From assembly GCF_000299915.1 (NCBI RefSeq), contig NZ_AMRI01000020.1:22785-86784 (forward strand): a stretch of DNA of 64,000 nucleotides. The letters are read 5' to 3'. The notes beneath the pieces are model-generated. The model ran no database searches. It worked only from the letters and a program-made list of their open reading frames with translations, and was not told where the DNA came from. The stretch comes from Gallaecimonas xiamenensis 3-C-1. GTDB taxonomy: Bacteria; Pseudomonadota; Gammaproteobacteria; Enterobacterales; Gallaecimonadaceae. Positions 39,988 through 48,780 of this stretch are shown here, one piece after another. Within the stretch, counting starts at the first letter, position 1. Every line of letters starts with the position of its first letter. Both the position numbers and the translations under genes were made by a program.

Positions 39988-41221
39988 GACCAAGGTGCAG
40001 CAACAGGTAACCGTTCAGCCCCACCACCACCAGCACGCTCAGCCAGCCCAGGGCCCGGGTCAGAGGTTTGTTGACCCAGGGCCCCATCAGGGCCTTGTCG
40101 TTGGTCAGGCGCAGCAGCGGCACCAGCGCCAGGGCGATACCGAAGCTCAGCACCACCTGGCTTGCCACCAGGATGCGGGTTGGGTCCCAGCCCAGGGCAA
40201 TCACCGCCAGGGCCGGCAGCATGGTCACCAGGCGCCTTAGCCACAGGGGCAGGGAAATGTGCAAAAAGCCCTGCATCACCACCTGCCCGGCCAGGGTGCC
40301 CACCACGGTGGACGACAGCCCGGCGGCGATCAGGCTAAGGGCAAAGAGGGTGGCCGCCCCCTGACCCAGCAGTGGCACCAGCATCTGGTGGGCCTCTTCA
40401 ATCTCCGCCACCTGGGCCTGGCCGCCACTATGGAAAGTAGCCGCCGCCACCGCCACCATGGCCAGGTTGACAAAGCCCGCCACCGTCATGGCCACCGCCA
40501 CGTCCCAACGGGTGGCCTTAAGGCTCTGGGCCACGTTTTTACCGTAGCGGTGCTGGGTCAGGGCCGAGTGCAGGTAGATGACATGGGGCATAACGGTGGC
40601 CCCCAGCAGCCCCGCCGCCAGGTAGAGGGCGTCGCTGTTGGCAAGGCCCGGGATAAGCACCCCTTCCAGCAGCGGCCCCGGGGCTGGTTTGGACAAAAAC
40701 AGCTCGACAATAAAGGCCGCCGCCACCAGCAGCAGCAAGGCCCCTATCACCCTTTCCAGCAGCGGCTGGCCCCGCCCCTGGAGCATCAGCATGGCCCAGG
40801 TCAGGGCACCGGTGATAAGGGCCCCTTCCAGCAGGCTGACCCCCAAGAGGATCTTAAAGCCGATGGCGGCGCCGACGAACTCGGCCAGGTCGGTGGCCAT
40901 GGCAATTACCTCGGCTTGCAACCAATACAGCCACACCAGGGCTTTGTGGGGCAGCCGGTCCCGCAGGTGCTCGGCCAGGTTTTTGCCGGTCACCACCCCC
41001 AATTTGGCCGACAACCATTGCACCAGCATCGCCATCAGGTTGGCCCATAGCAGCACCCACAGCAGGCTGTAGCCGAACTGGGCACCGGACTGGATATTGG
41101 TGGCGAAATTACCCGGATCTATGTAGCCGATGGCGGCGATAAAGGCCGGGCCCAGCAGCGACAGGCGCAGCCTTCGCTGGCCGGGGCTCATTGTGCCTTG
41201 GGGCAAGGCCTTGTCCATCAT
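39971..41221 (-). CDS. mntH: Mn(II)/H+ symporter MntH (Nramp)
   Basis: The 416-residue Nramp transporter has the metal-site motifs DPGNFATNI (helix 1) and [16 protein letters not shown] (helix 6) and about eleven transmembrane segments. The start (MMDKALPQG at 41221, or the second Met) has GGAG at a good distance. It is preceded by a perfect Fur-type palindrome at 41262. Length matches E. coli MntH (412). The open frame extends further upstream through the palindrome, but that part is not coding. Confidence 0.93.
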   Translation of the reverse strand: MMDKALPQGTMSPGQRRLRLSLLGPAFIAAIGYIDPGNFATNIQSGAQFGYSLLWVLLWANLMAMLVQWLSAKLGVVTGKNLAEHLRDRLPHKALVWLYWLQAEVIAMATDLAEFVGAAIGFKILLGVSLLEGALITGALTWAMLMLQGRGQPLLERVIGALLLLVAAAFIVELFLSKPAPGPLLEGVLIPGLANSDALYLAAGLLGATVMPHVIYLHSALTQHRYGKNVAQSLKATRWDVAVAMTVAGFVNLAMVAVAAATFHSGGQAQVAEIEEAHQMLVPLLGQGAATLFALSLIAAGLSSTVVGTLAGQVVMQGFLHISLPLWLRRLVTMLPALAVIALGWDPTRILVASQVVLSFGIALALVPLLRLTNDKALMGPWVNKPLTRALGWLSVLVVVGLNGYLLLHLGLIGEG

Positions 41222-41261
41222 CAACTCCAACAGCAGGGGATGATCACAGCCTAGCCTTAGA

Positions 41262-41276
41262 TGATAATAATTATCA
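41262..41276. promoter_or_regulatory. Fur box (perfect palindrome) between mntH and the GGDEF gene
   Basis: TGATAATAATTATCA is a perfect 7-1-7 Fur-type palindrome. It lies 41 bases upstream of mntH and about 110-120 bases before the diguanylate cyclase gene. It may regulate mntH and possibly the cyclase. Confidence 0.8.
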
Positions 41277-41383
41277 ATAACAGAATGGCGATTAGGCTTA
41301 TCGCTTTGCCCTCTGGCCAAGGCCGGCTTTCCCTGGCGCCAATAGCAGTTACACTGAGGAAAATGGTTGCAAGACATTCACTT

Positions 41384-42652
41384 ATGCATATCGACCTCGT
41401 CACATCCCTGGTCGCCCTTAGCGCCCTGTTGGGCGTCAAGGGATTGTGGATGCTGATCGCCAGCCTGCAAAGGGACGAGCAATACCGCAAGGAGATGCGG
41501 ATCTGGGCCGGCGCCAACCTGCTGATGGGGGCCGCCTACGGCCTCTTTTCCACCCGGGGCACACTGCCCCTGGCCTGGTCCCTGGTTGTTGGCAACCTGC
41601 TGTTTGCCAGCGCCTATTGCGGTTATGCCCTGGCCTTGGCCAGCCTGTTCAAGCAGCGCCAACACCTGGGGCTGATGCTGGGCTCCATAGTGCTGAGCAC
41701 CGCCCTGCTCTACTACACCGAACTGGTGCTGGGCACCTCCAGCTACCGTATCCTGATCCTGATGGCCCTGACCGTGGTGGTGTGGACCCTGGCCTTCAGC
41801 TATTGCCTGCAAGGCTGGCGCAAGCGCCCCTCGGCCCATGTGGGGGTGATGACCCTGCTGTTCCTGTCCATCATCCTGGTCAGCATTACCCGGTTGGTGC
41901 TGGGCTGGTTGGCTGGCGACTACGGCTACAAAACCCTGCCCACCCAGTCACCGGCCCTGACCCTCACCACCTTCGTGCTGGTATTGGCCCCGCCCCTGCT
42001 GACGGTGGGCTTTTTCCTGATCTGCGCCGAGCGCACCACCGTCAAGCTGCGGCAACTGGCCACCCAGGACGCCCTGACCGGCATCTACAACCGCCGCTGC
42101 GCCCTGGCCTTTGCCAACAAGGCCCTGGCCCAGCACCAACGCCAGGGCACACCCCTGAGCTGCATCATGATGGACCTGGATAACTTCAAGCAGATCAACG
42201 ACAACTATGGCCATGCCGGTGGCGATGCGGTGCTGATGGAAGTGGCCCAGGTGGTCACGGCCCGGATCAGGCAGGGGGATATCTTCGGCCGTTTCGGCGG
42301 CGAGGAGTTTGTGATCTTCCTGCCCGGCACCGCCCTGGCCCAGGCCCGGGCCCTGGCAGAAACCCTGCGCAGGGCCCTGCGCGCCGAGCCGGTCTGGTTC
42401 AACAACATGGCCATCAGCGTGTCGGCGTCTTTCGGGGTGGCGCAGGGGGAGGACGGGGACGACCTGGCCGCCTTGTCCAGGCGGGCCGACAAGGTCCTCT
42501 ACCAGGCCAAACACCAGGGGCGCAACAGGGTGGTCAGCCAGCCTCTGCCTTCGCCGGCGCCCGGGGCCGGTTCAGGCCAAACCGCAACAGATCCTTCCAC
42601 GACAACACCCCCAGCAGGCGCTGCTCCGAGTCCACCACCGGCAGGCAGCTGA
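41384..42652 (+). CDS. Membrane diguanylate cyclase (GGDEF)
   Basis: A 422-residue protein. The first about 230 residues form roughly seven transmembrane segments of a sensor domain; the rest is a GGDEF domain with active-site GGEEF at residues 305-309 and an inhibitory I-site RQGD at 296-299, five residues upstream. It should make c-di-GMP from GTP and be product-inhibited. Start uncertain: ATG 41384 or ATG 41363 (near TGAGGA). The last 40 codons are a Pro/Ala/Ser/Thr-rich tail running antisense through the CBS gene. Confidence 0.88.
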   Translation: MHIDLVTSLVALSALLGVKGLWMLIASLQRDEQYRKEMRIWAGANLLMGAAYGLFSTRGTLPLAWSLVVGNLLFASAYCGYALALASLFKQRQHLGLMLGSIVLSTALLYYTELVLGTSSYRILILMALTVVVWTLAFSYCLQGWRKRPSAHVGVMTLLFLSIILVSITRLVLGWLAGDYGYKTLPTQSPALTLTTFVLVLAPPLLTVGFFLICAERTTVKLRQLATQDALTGIYNRRCALAFANKALAQHQRQGTPLSCIMMDLDNFKQINDNYGHAGGDAVLMEVAQVVTARIRQGDIFGRFGGEEFVIFLPGTALAQARALAETLRRALRAEPVWFNNMAISVSASFGVAQGEDGDDLAALSRRADKVLYQAKHQGRNRVVSQPLPSPAPGAGSGQTATDPSTTTPPAGAAPSPPPAGS

Positions 42653-42971
42653 AATGGTGGGCCAGTATCACCTGGGCCGCCTCCAGCAGGGGTTGTTCTG
42701 GCCTGAGCAGCGGCACCTGGCGGCTCATAAACTGGTGCACCGGCCTTAGCATGATGTCTCGGTCCAGGCTGCGCTCGGCCGGGGTATTGAGGAAGGGGCT
42801 GAGGTTGGCCAGGTAGTCGGTCCGGCTCATCAGGCCAACGACACAGCCGGCACCGTCCAGCACCGGCAGATGGTAGAAGGGGTGGGTATCAAACAGGGTG
42901 CGCACTTGGGCCAGGCTGGCGTCCATGGACACCGAAACCGGCCGTGCGGCCATGATGCTGGCAACCGTCAT
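42534..42971 (-). CDS. Two-CBS-domain protein
   Basis: A 145-residue protein built of a CBS pair (IMAARPVSVSMDASLAQVRTLFDTHPFYHLPVLDGAGCVVGLMSRTDYL and VHQFMSRQVPLLRPEQPLLEAAQVILAHHFSCLPVVDSEQRLLGVLSWKDLL). Such proteins bind adenosine nucleotides and regulate partner activity; no partner is indicated. Its 3' end overlaps the end of the convergent cyclase gene by 119 bases. Confidence 0.88.
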   Translation of the reverse strand: MTVASIMAARPVSVSMDASLAQVRTLFDTHPFYHLPVLDGAGCVVGLMSRTDYLANLSPFLNTPAERSLDRDIMLRPVHQFMSRQVPLLRPEQPLLEAAQVILAHHFSCLPVVDSEQRLLGVLSWKDLLRFGLNRPRAPAKAEAG

Positions 42972-43009
42972 ATCCTTACTCCCGGCAGCAACTTCAGCCT
43001 AAGGGTAGC

Positions 43010-44275
43010 TCAGCTGCTTCTGCCCCGCCCAAGGGCCAGGCCCATTGCCACCCCCAGTACCGCCAGGGCCCCCAGGTAGCCCACCGGCGCCAAGGAGTGC
43101 CAGGCCACCAGCAGCGACACCAGGATAGGGGTAAAGCCGCCGAAAATGGCGTAGGCCAGGTTGTAGGAAAAGGACAGGCCGGTAAAGCGCACCTCGGCGG
43201 GAAAGGCGCTGACCGCCACCGCCGGGATCACCCCGGTAATGCCCACCCCCAGCCCCGCCAGGGCATAAAGGCCGTATAGGGCGCCGGGCATGGCCGGCAG
43301 CAGCGCCATCATCAGCCCGTAACTGAGCACCAGCAGCAGGCTCCAGGCGGCCAGCACCGGGCCGCGCCCCAGCCGGTCGCTCAAATGGCCGGACAGCACC
43401 GCCCCCAGCATCACCGTCAGGGTGGCCAGGGCATTGGCCTTGAAGGCGTCTACCGCACCGATGCCGGCCTGGGCCTGGATCAAGGTGGGGGTCATCAGCA
43501 CCACCACCACCACGGCGCCGGTGAGGATCCAGGTCACCCCCATGGCCAGCAGCACCCCCTTCTTGTGGCCCCGCAGCAGCAGTTTCAGGGGCAGCTCCCG
43601 GGCCAGGGCCTGGCGGGCCTGCAGCTCGGCAAAGACCGGGGTTTCATGGAGGTAGCGGCGCAGGTAAACGGCAAAAAGCCCAAACAGCCCCCCCACCAGA
43701 AACGGCAGGCGCCAGGCCCAGTCCAAGAGCTGGTCGGCAAAGTGGCTGTTGATAAAGACGCTCATCAAGGAGCCTAGCAAAATGCCCCCCACCAGCCCCG
43801 CCGACAAACTGCCGCAGGCCAGCCCCACATGGTGTTTTTTGACGTGCTCGGACACGAACACCCAGGCCCCCGGCACCTCGCCGCCGACGGCGGCCCCTTG
43901 CAGCATGCGCATCAGCACCAGGGCGATGGCCGCCCCGTAACCCCAGCTGGCGTAGGTGGGCAGGAGCCCGATCAGCAAGGTGGGCACCGACATCAGGAAG
44001 ATGGACAGGGTGAACATCTTCTTGCGCCCCAGAAGGTCCCCGAAGTGGGCCATGACCAGGCCCCCCAGGGGCCGGGCCAGGTAACCGGCGGCAAAGATGC
44101 CGAAGGTCTGCAACTGGCGCAGCCATTCGGGCATGTCCGGGGGAAAGAACAGCTGGCCTATGGCCTTGGCGAAAAACACGAAGATGATGAAGTCGTAAAA
44201 CTCCAGGGCGCCCCCCAGGGCGGACAGCCCCAGCACCTTGAGGTCCCGGCGGGACAGGGAAGTATCGGCGGCCAT
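43010..44275 (-). CDS. MFS transporter, MHS (metabolite:H+ symporter) family
   Basis: A 421-residue MFS transporter of the ProP/KgtP/ShiA (MHS) type: SALGGALEFYDFIIFVFFAKAIGQLFFP, then AGYLARPLGGLVMAHFGDLLGRKKMFTLSIFLM and LMRMLQGAAVGGEVPGAWVFVSEHV. Members import carboxylates, betaines or sugars with protons; the substrate is not predictable from sequence. It lies downstream of the CBS gene on the other side of a 38-base gap. Confidence 0.9.
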   Translation of the reverse strand: MAADTSLSRRDLKVLGLSALGGALEFYDFIIFVFFAKAIGQLFFPPDMPEWLRQLQTFGIFAAGYLARPLGGLVMAHFGDLLGRKKMFTLSIFLMSVPTLLIGLLPTYASWGYGAAIALVLMRMLQGAAVGGEVPGAWVFVSEHVKKHHVGLACGSLSAGLVGGILLGSLMSVFINSHFADQLLDWAWRLPFLVGGLFGLFAVYLRRYLHETPVFAELQARQALARELPLKLLLRGHKKGVLLAMGVTWILTGAVVVVVLMTPTLIQAQAGIGAVDAFKANALATLTVMLGAVLSGHLSDRLGRGPVLAAWSLLLVLSYGLMMALLPAMPGALYGLYALAGLGVGITGVIPAVAVSAFPAEVRFTGLSFSYNLAYAIFGGFTPILVSLLVAWHSLAPVGYLGALAVLGVAMGLALGRGRSS

Positions 44276-44432
44276 CGGCCCCCCAAAACAACAGACAAGT
44301 CACTGGACGCTAACAGATTTGCGACAGGCCGTCAGTCAGGTCAGAGGACCAACGGCCACTTTGGCGCGACCACCCTTGCCCCCGGCCCCGGCCCTTTGCA
44401 CAATGGGGCTCGTATTGCGCAAGGGAGCCTGC

Positions 44433-45287
44433 ATGAGCCTACCCCCTTCGGTCAGCACCGGCCAAACCGCCAGTGGCCTGGCCTACCTCGACATTCATTC
44501 GCCTCTGTGTGACGCCCGGGTGTTCCTGCAAGGAGCGCACCTGACCCATTTCCAGCCCAAGGGGCAAGGGCCGCTGTTGTGGCTGTCCCCCAGTGAGGAC
44601 TTCGCCAGGGGCCGGGCCATCCGCGGCGGGGTGCCGGTATGCTGGCCCTGGTTCGGCAATAACAAGCCCAGCCCCGAAGCGCCGGCCCACGGCTACGCCC
44701 GCACCTGCGAATGGCACCTGGTGGATGTGGAAGACAGAGACGGGGAAGTGATAATCCAGTTCAGCCTGCCCATGGACGCCCTGCCCCAGCAGCACTGGCC
44801 CCACAGCTGCGAACTGAGCCTGGTGATGGTGCTGGGCAAAACCGCCCGCCTGACCCTCACCACCGACAACACAGGCCACAGCCCACTGCTGCTGACCCAG
44901 GCCTTGCACAGTTACTTCCCGGTGCCGGATATCGACCAGGTGCAGGTACTGGGGCTCGATGGCAGCCAGTACTGGGAAGCGGGCACAGGCCCCCTGCCCC
45001 AGGCCGGTACCGTACGTATCGACCGGGAACTGGACCGCCAGTACCAATGCCAGCAGCCTTTGCAACAGATAGACACCGGCCAGGGCCTTATCCGGGTCAA
45101 GCGCGAAGGCAGCCACAGCCTGGTGCTGTGGAACCCCTGGGTGGACAAGGCCAAGGCCCTCGGCCAGTTCCCGGATGACGGCTACCGGCAGATGCTGTGC
45201 CTGGAGGCGGCCAATGTCGGCGGCGACGCCGTAACCCTGGCCCCGGGCCAGCAGCACAGCCTGGTGACCGAACTGGGCTGGGCCTGA
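44433..45287 (+). CDS. D-hexose-6-phosphate mutarotase (YeaD-like)
   Basis: A 284-residue aldose-1-epimerase-fold protein. ARVFLQGAHLTHFQPKGQGPLLWLSP, GRAIRGGVPVCWPWFGNN and HGYARTCEWHL hold the characteristic His residues of the YeaD family, and a C-terminal catalytic Glu is expected in CLEAANV. It interconverts alpha and beta anomers of glucose-6-phosphate. AAGGGA precedes the ATG. It ends at a bidirectional terminator. Confidence 0.9.
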   Translation: MSLPPSVSTGQTASGLAYLDIHSPLCDARVFLQGAHLTHFQPKGQGPLLWLSPSEDFARGRAIRGGVPVCWPWFGNNKPSPEAPAHGYARTCEWHLVDVEDRDGEVIIQFSLPMDALPQQHWPHSCELSLVMVLGKTARLTLTTDNTGHSPLLLTQALHSYFPVPDIDQVQVLGLDGSQYWEAGTGPLPQAGTVRIDRELDRQYQCQQPLQQIDTGQGLIRVKREGSHSLVLWNPWVDKAKALGQFPDDGYRQMLCLEAANVGGDAVTLAPGQQHSLVTELGWA

Positions 45288-45295
45288 GTTAAGGC

Positions 45296-45326
45296 AAAAA
45301 AACGCCGGCATAAGCCGGCGTTTTTT
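45296..45326. terminator. Bidirectional terminator
   Basis: AACGCCGGC/GCCGGCGTT stem with A and T runs at both sides, between the mutarotase and oxidoreductase genes. Confidence 0.9.
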
Positions 45327-45328
45327 AT

Positions 45329-46531
45329 TTAGGCGACCACCGGGATGCTGGGGTCGGCGGCGGCCAGGGCCTGGGCCCGGTCGGCAGCGGGGGGGTAGAT
45401 CCAGACGCTGTTGATCTGGGACTTGAGCTGCTTGGCCTCGTCTTTGACCATCTTCACTTCCCGGTCCCAGCCTTCGCTGTACATGGCGCCCCAGGCACCG
45501 AGATCCAGGCAGGTCACGTACATTTCCTGGCGGTAAGGATGGGGAGCAACCTCCAGCAGGCTGGCAGCAGCGTTGTTACCACTGGCGCGGCCCAGGGCAA
45601 TGGCGTGCTGGCAGGACATCAGCGCGTGGTTACCGGCATCGTCGGTCTTGGCGTAGGCGGTGTCGCCGGTGGCAAAGACGTCGTCCAGGCCCAGTACCTT
45701 GAGGTTGTCGTCCACGTGCAGGCGGCCGAAGTTGTCGCGCTCGGCAGGGATCTGCTCGGTCAGGGCGTCGGCCCGCACCCCAACGGTCCAGATCACGGTC
45801 TTGGCGTCGATGCGCTCGCCGTTATCCAGGGTAACGCCGTCGGCGTCGGCGCTGGCAACGGTGCGGCCCAGCAGCCACTCCAGGCCCAGCTCCTCGCTGG
45901 CATCGACGATGGCGCCACGGGGGCCTTGGCCCAGGGCAGCGGCAATTTCGGTGGCCTTGTCGATGATGATAACGCGGGTCTTGGCGTCGGCACCCAGGGC
46001 GGCACGCAGGCGCTCAGGCATTTCCGCCGCCGTTTCGATACCGGTAAAGCCGCCGCCGGCCACCACCACGGTGTTACGGGCCAGGGACTCGGGCTGCTCG
46101 CCCAGGGCCTGGATATGGGTCTCCAGGCGCACGGCCTGGTCCAGCTCGTCCACGTCAAAGACATGGTTCATGCCGGGCAGGGCCGGGCGAATCACTTTGG
46201 AGCCAGAGGCCAGCACCAGCTTGTCGTAGGCCAGGCTGGTAACCTCACCGGCTTGGTCCTGGTAGCGCACCGCCTTGGCGGCCACGTCGATCTCTTTGGC
46301 AAAGCCCTTGATGAAGGTCACCCCGACGGCGTCAAAAAGCTCGGCCAAGGGCGCCACCATGCGGTGCACCTGCTGCTCGTAGAAACGGGGGCGGACCCGC
46401 AGTTCGGCCTGGGGGGCCAGTACGGTGACGTCCACGTCGTCGCGGTTGTGCTGGTCCAGCAGACGGGTGGCACTCAGGGCGCTCCACATACCGGCAAAGC
46501 CGCTGCCGATGATCAAAATGCGCTTTTTCAT
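45329..46531 (-). CDS. NDH-2-like FAD/NAD(P) oxidoreductase
   Basis: A 400-residue two-dinucleotide-binding-domain flavoprotein. The FAD motif is ILIIGSGFAGMWSALSATRL at the N-terminus and the NAD(P) motif VVVAGGGFTGIETAAEMPERL is mid-protein; DDVFATGDTA is the second FAD contact. It resembles type II NADH dehydrogenase but has no evident C-terminal membrane helix; it may be another pyridine-nucleotide disulfide oxidoreductase-family reductase. The ATG at 46531 has GGAG nearby. It is divergent from an Rrf2-type regulator. Confidence 0.88.
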   Translation of the reverse strand: MKKRILIIGSGFAGMWSALSATRLLDQHNRDDVDVTVLAPQAELRVRPRFYEQQVHRMVAPLAELFDAVGVTFIKGFAKEIDVAAKAVRYQDQAGEVTSLAYDKLVLASGSKVIRPALPGMNHVFDVDELDQAVRLETHIQALGEQPESLARNTVVVAGGGFTGIETAAEMPERLRAALGADAKTRVIIIDKATEIAAALGQGPRGAIVDASEELGLEWLLGRTVASADADGVTLDNGERIDAKTVIWTVGVRADALTEQIPAERDNFGRLHVDDNLKVLGLDDVFATGDTAYAKTDDAGNHALMSCQHAIALGRASGNNAAASLLEVAPHPYRQEMYVTCLDLGAWGAMYSEGWDREVKMVKDEAKQLKSQINSVWIYPPAADRAQALAAADPSIPVVA

Positions 46532-46846
46532 GGTGTAACTCCAAATGGAAATGGGCTGCATAACCGAGAAGCTCAAGGGGGCAAAGTGGCCCGAGGCGAC
46601 TCCCGTCAGGGCATCAGTCACCCCGAACATTTCCGACTATAATTGTCGTTAATTTTGAGATCAAGATCTTTTTAGATCGCGAAAAAAGCGACCAGGACAT
46701 GGGTCAGGCCGGGTTATCAGCACCGGAATTACTCGCAAAAGCAGGGATCACAGGGGATTTTTCCCGGGCTGTACATCGCCGGGCAAAACTGCGATCCTTT
46801 CATTGGCGACAAAAATAATCGCAGATGACTTTAATCGGAGATGAAG
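46532..46846. promoter_or_regulatory. Divergent promoter region, oxidoreductase and Rrf2 genes
   Basis: A 315-base gene-free gap. It contains the short inverted repeat CGAC-TATAATT-GTCG at 46634-46648 and an AT-rich block with repeated GATC words (about 46655-46680). Either could be an Rrf2 operator or promoter. No RNA gene or terminator was recognised. Confidence 0.4.
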
Positions 46847-47365
46847 ATGGCGCTCTACAGTTCAGGGGTGGAATACGGCCTGCATTGCCTGCTCTTTTTG
46901 GTGGATGACAGCAAAGGCGAGAGCCGCGAAGCCAATGCCCGGACCCTGGCAGAACTGCAAGGGGTACCGGCCGAGCTGCTGGCCAAGGTCTTTACCAAGC
47001 TGGCCAAGGCCAAGCTGCTGGAGGCCACCTCTGGCCCCAGGGGCGGCTTCAAGCTGGCCAGGCCCGCCGATGAGATAACGGTGCTGGACGTGGTCAAGGC
47101 CATTGACGGCGACAAGGCCATCTTCGAGTGTCGCAATATCCGTGAGAACTGCGCCCTGTTCGGCAACTGCACCCCGGACTGGGCGGTGGCGGACACCTGC
47201 TCTGTCCATGCGGTAATGCAGGCGGCCCAGCAGCGGATGGAAGAGGCCCTGGCCCAGCAGACCCTACTGGACATCGCCCGCCGGGTCAAACGCAAGGCCC
47301 CCGCCGACTACGGCCAGCGCATCGATGTCTGGTTCGAGGAAAACAAGGGAGAAAAAGGCTCCTGA
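46847..47365 (+). CDS. Rrf2 family transcriptional regulator with Cys triad
   Basis: A 172-residue Rrf2 winged-helix regulator (ALYSSGVEYGLHCLLFLVDD...LAKVFTKLAKAKLLEATSGPRGGFKLARP). C95, C102 and C108 (FEC...RENC...FGNC) form a C-x6-C-x5-C motif that could hold an Fe-S cluster sensing NO or redox state; another Cys follows (DTCSVH). The ATG at 46847 fits CGGAG better than 46841. It is not clearly IscR or NsrR. It probably controls the divergent oxidoreductase. Confidence 0.87.
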   Translation: MALYSSGVEYGLHCLLFLVDDSKGESREANARTLAELQGVPAELLAKVFTKLAKAKLLEATSGPRGGFKLARPADEITVLDVVKAIDGDKAIFECRNIRENCALFGNCTPDWAVADTCSVHAVMQAAQQRMEEALAQQTLLDIARRVKRKAPADYGQRIDVWFEENKGEKGS

Positions 47366-47470
47366 CCCCGCCGGGCCGGGCATCAGGGGCTTGGCAGTGC
47401 CAGCAACGCCGCCGCTCCCAGGACTGCGCCCAGCCAAGGGCTGCCCTCTACCGGCAGCCCTTTTTCCTGT

Positions 47471-48673
47471 TCAGGCGGGGCCCGCCACGGTCGCCAGGGC
47501 GCCCCTGGCCCTGTGCCAAAGCCAGACACAAACCGGCCCCAGCAAGGTCAGTACAGCCCCCAGGGCCAACAGCTGATGGTAGGCCAGTTGGCCGGGCAGC
47601 CCATGGTTAAGGGCAAGGCTGCCCAAGGACCCGCCGACACCCACGGCCCCGTGTTGCAAGGCATTCTGCAAGGCCACCAGCCTGGGCCGCTCGGCGCCGT
47701 CGGCACCGGCCAGCACTTCCGACACCACCACCAGGGTGCGGGTGGCGCTGGCCATCATAAACAGCACGAACATGGCGGCAGCCAAGGCGCTCGACAGGCT
47801 GAACAGAGCCAGGGCGCTGCTGGCCACCATCAACAGCGACAACGCCAGCATCAGCGGCAGGAAAGCCAGGCGCTGGGCATATCGGCCATAGGCCTGCATC
47901 AGCAATACAGTGCCGGCGCCCCCTGCCAGGTAACTCAGTTGCAGCAGGCTGTCGCTGCTGTGCAGGCGCTGCACCAGCATCACCGGTAACTGGGTTGACA
48001 TCACAAAGGTGGCCAGCACAGTGACAAACACCAGCAAGGCCGCCACCGCCAGGCGCCGGCGCCCCCGGCTATCCAAAGCCGGAGCACCAGCCTGGCCCGG
48101 CTGGGTCCCCTGTTGTCTTGGCGCCCAAGCCCAGGCCAGGCAAAGCACCAGGCAAAGGCCGCCCAGCAGCTGCAATCCCAGACGCCAGTTTTGGGTACCG
48201 CTCAGCCAAAGTAGGCCCGGCACCCCCAGGGTCAGCGCCAGGGGATACATGCTGAGCAGCTTGGCGCTGCGCTGTTTGATCTCGGCGCCCTGCCCCACCA
48301 GCAACTGGTACCTGAGGTTGGCCACCGCCAACACCCCGGCGCTGAACCCGGCCAGGGCGCGCAGGGCCAGCAAGGCAGGGAAGGCCTGCACCGCCGTAAA
48401 CAACAGGGTGCTGACCCCCAGCCCCAGCAGGCTGGCCAGCACCAGGGCCTGGTTGTTGCCGCCCCAAACTCGGAAGCGGGCCAGTAACAGGGAGCTGAGC
48501 GCCGCCGCCAGGGCATAGGCGCCGGTCAGGTAACCGGCAGATCCGGCCCCCACCCCGGCCTGGGTGGCGATGGCGGCCCCGAAGGGCACCAGTATCAAGC
48601 CGTCCAGGGCCATCAGAAAAAGCGTCATACAGCCTAACAGCAGCCAGCACTTGGGCATTGCCTTGGGGTTCAT
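47471..48673 (-). CDS. MFS transporter (drug/multi-efflux type)
   Basis: A 400-residue MFS protein with about twelve hydrophobic segments, beginning LLLGCMTLFLMALDGLILVPFGAAIATQAGVGAGSAGYLTGAYALAAALSSLLLARF, the DHA1-like layout. It is divergent from a LysR gene at 48781, the common setup for a regulated efflux pump. The substrate is unknown. The start at 48673 is preferred over a TTG at 48682. Confidence 0.82.
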   Translation of the reverse strand: MNPKAMPKCWLLLGCMTLFLMALDGLILVPFGAAIATQAGVGAGSAGYLTGAYALAAALSSLLLARFRVWGGNNQALVLASLLGLGVSTLLFTAVQAFPALLALRALAGFSAGVLAVANLRYQLLVGQGAEIKQRSAKLLSMYPLALTLGVPGLLWLSGTQNWRLGLQLLGGLCLVLCLAWAWAPRQQGTQPGQAGAPALDSRGRRRLAVAALLVFVTVLATFVMSTQLPVMLVQRLHSSDSLLQLSYLAGGAGTVLLMQAYGRYAQRLAFLPLMLALSLLMVASSALALFSLSSALAAAMFVLFMMASATRTLVVVSEVLAGADGAERPRLVALQNALQHGAVGVGGSLGSLALNHGLPGQLAYHQLLALGAVLTLLGPVCVWLWHRARGALATVAGPA

Positions 48674-48780
48674 CCCTATCAACCTTCCATTGAGAAAACA
48701 GGGCGACAGTCTTATAAAATCAAAAGTCGAGATAAATAAGGGTAATTTGGATTCATTATCCTTAAATATGGGATTTTTTG

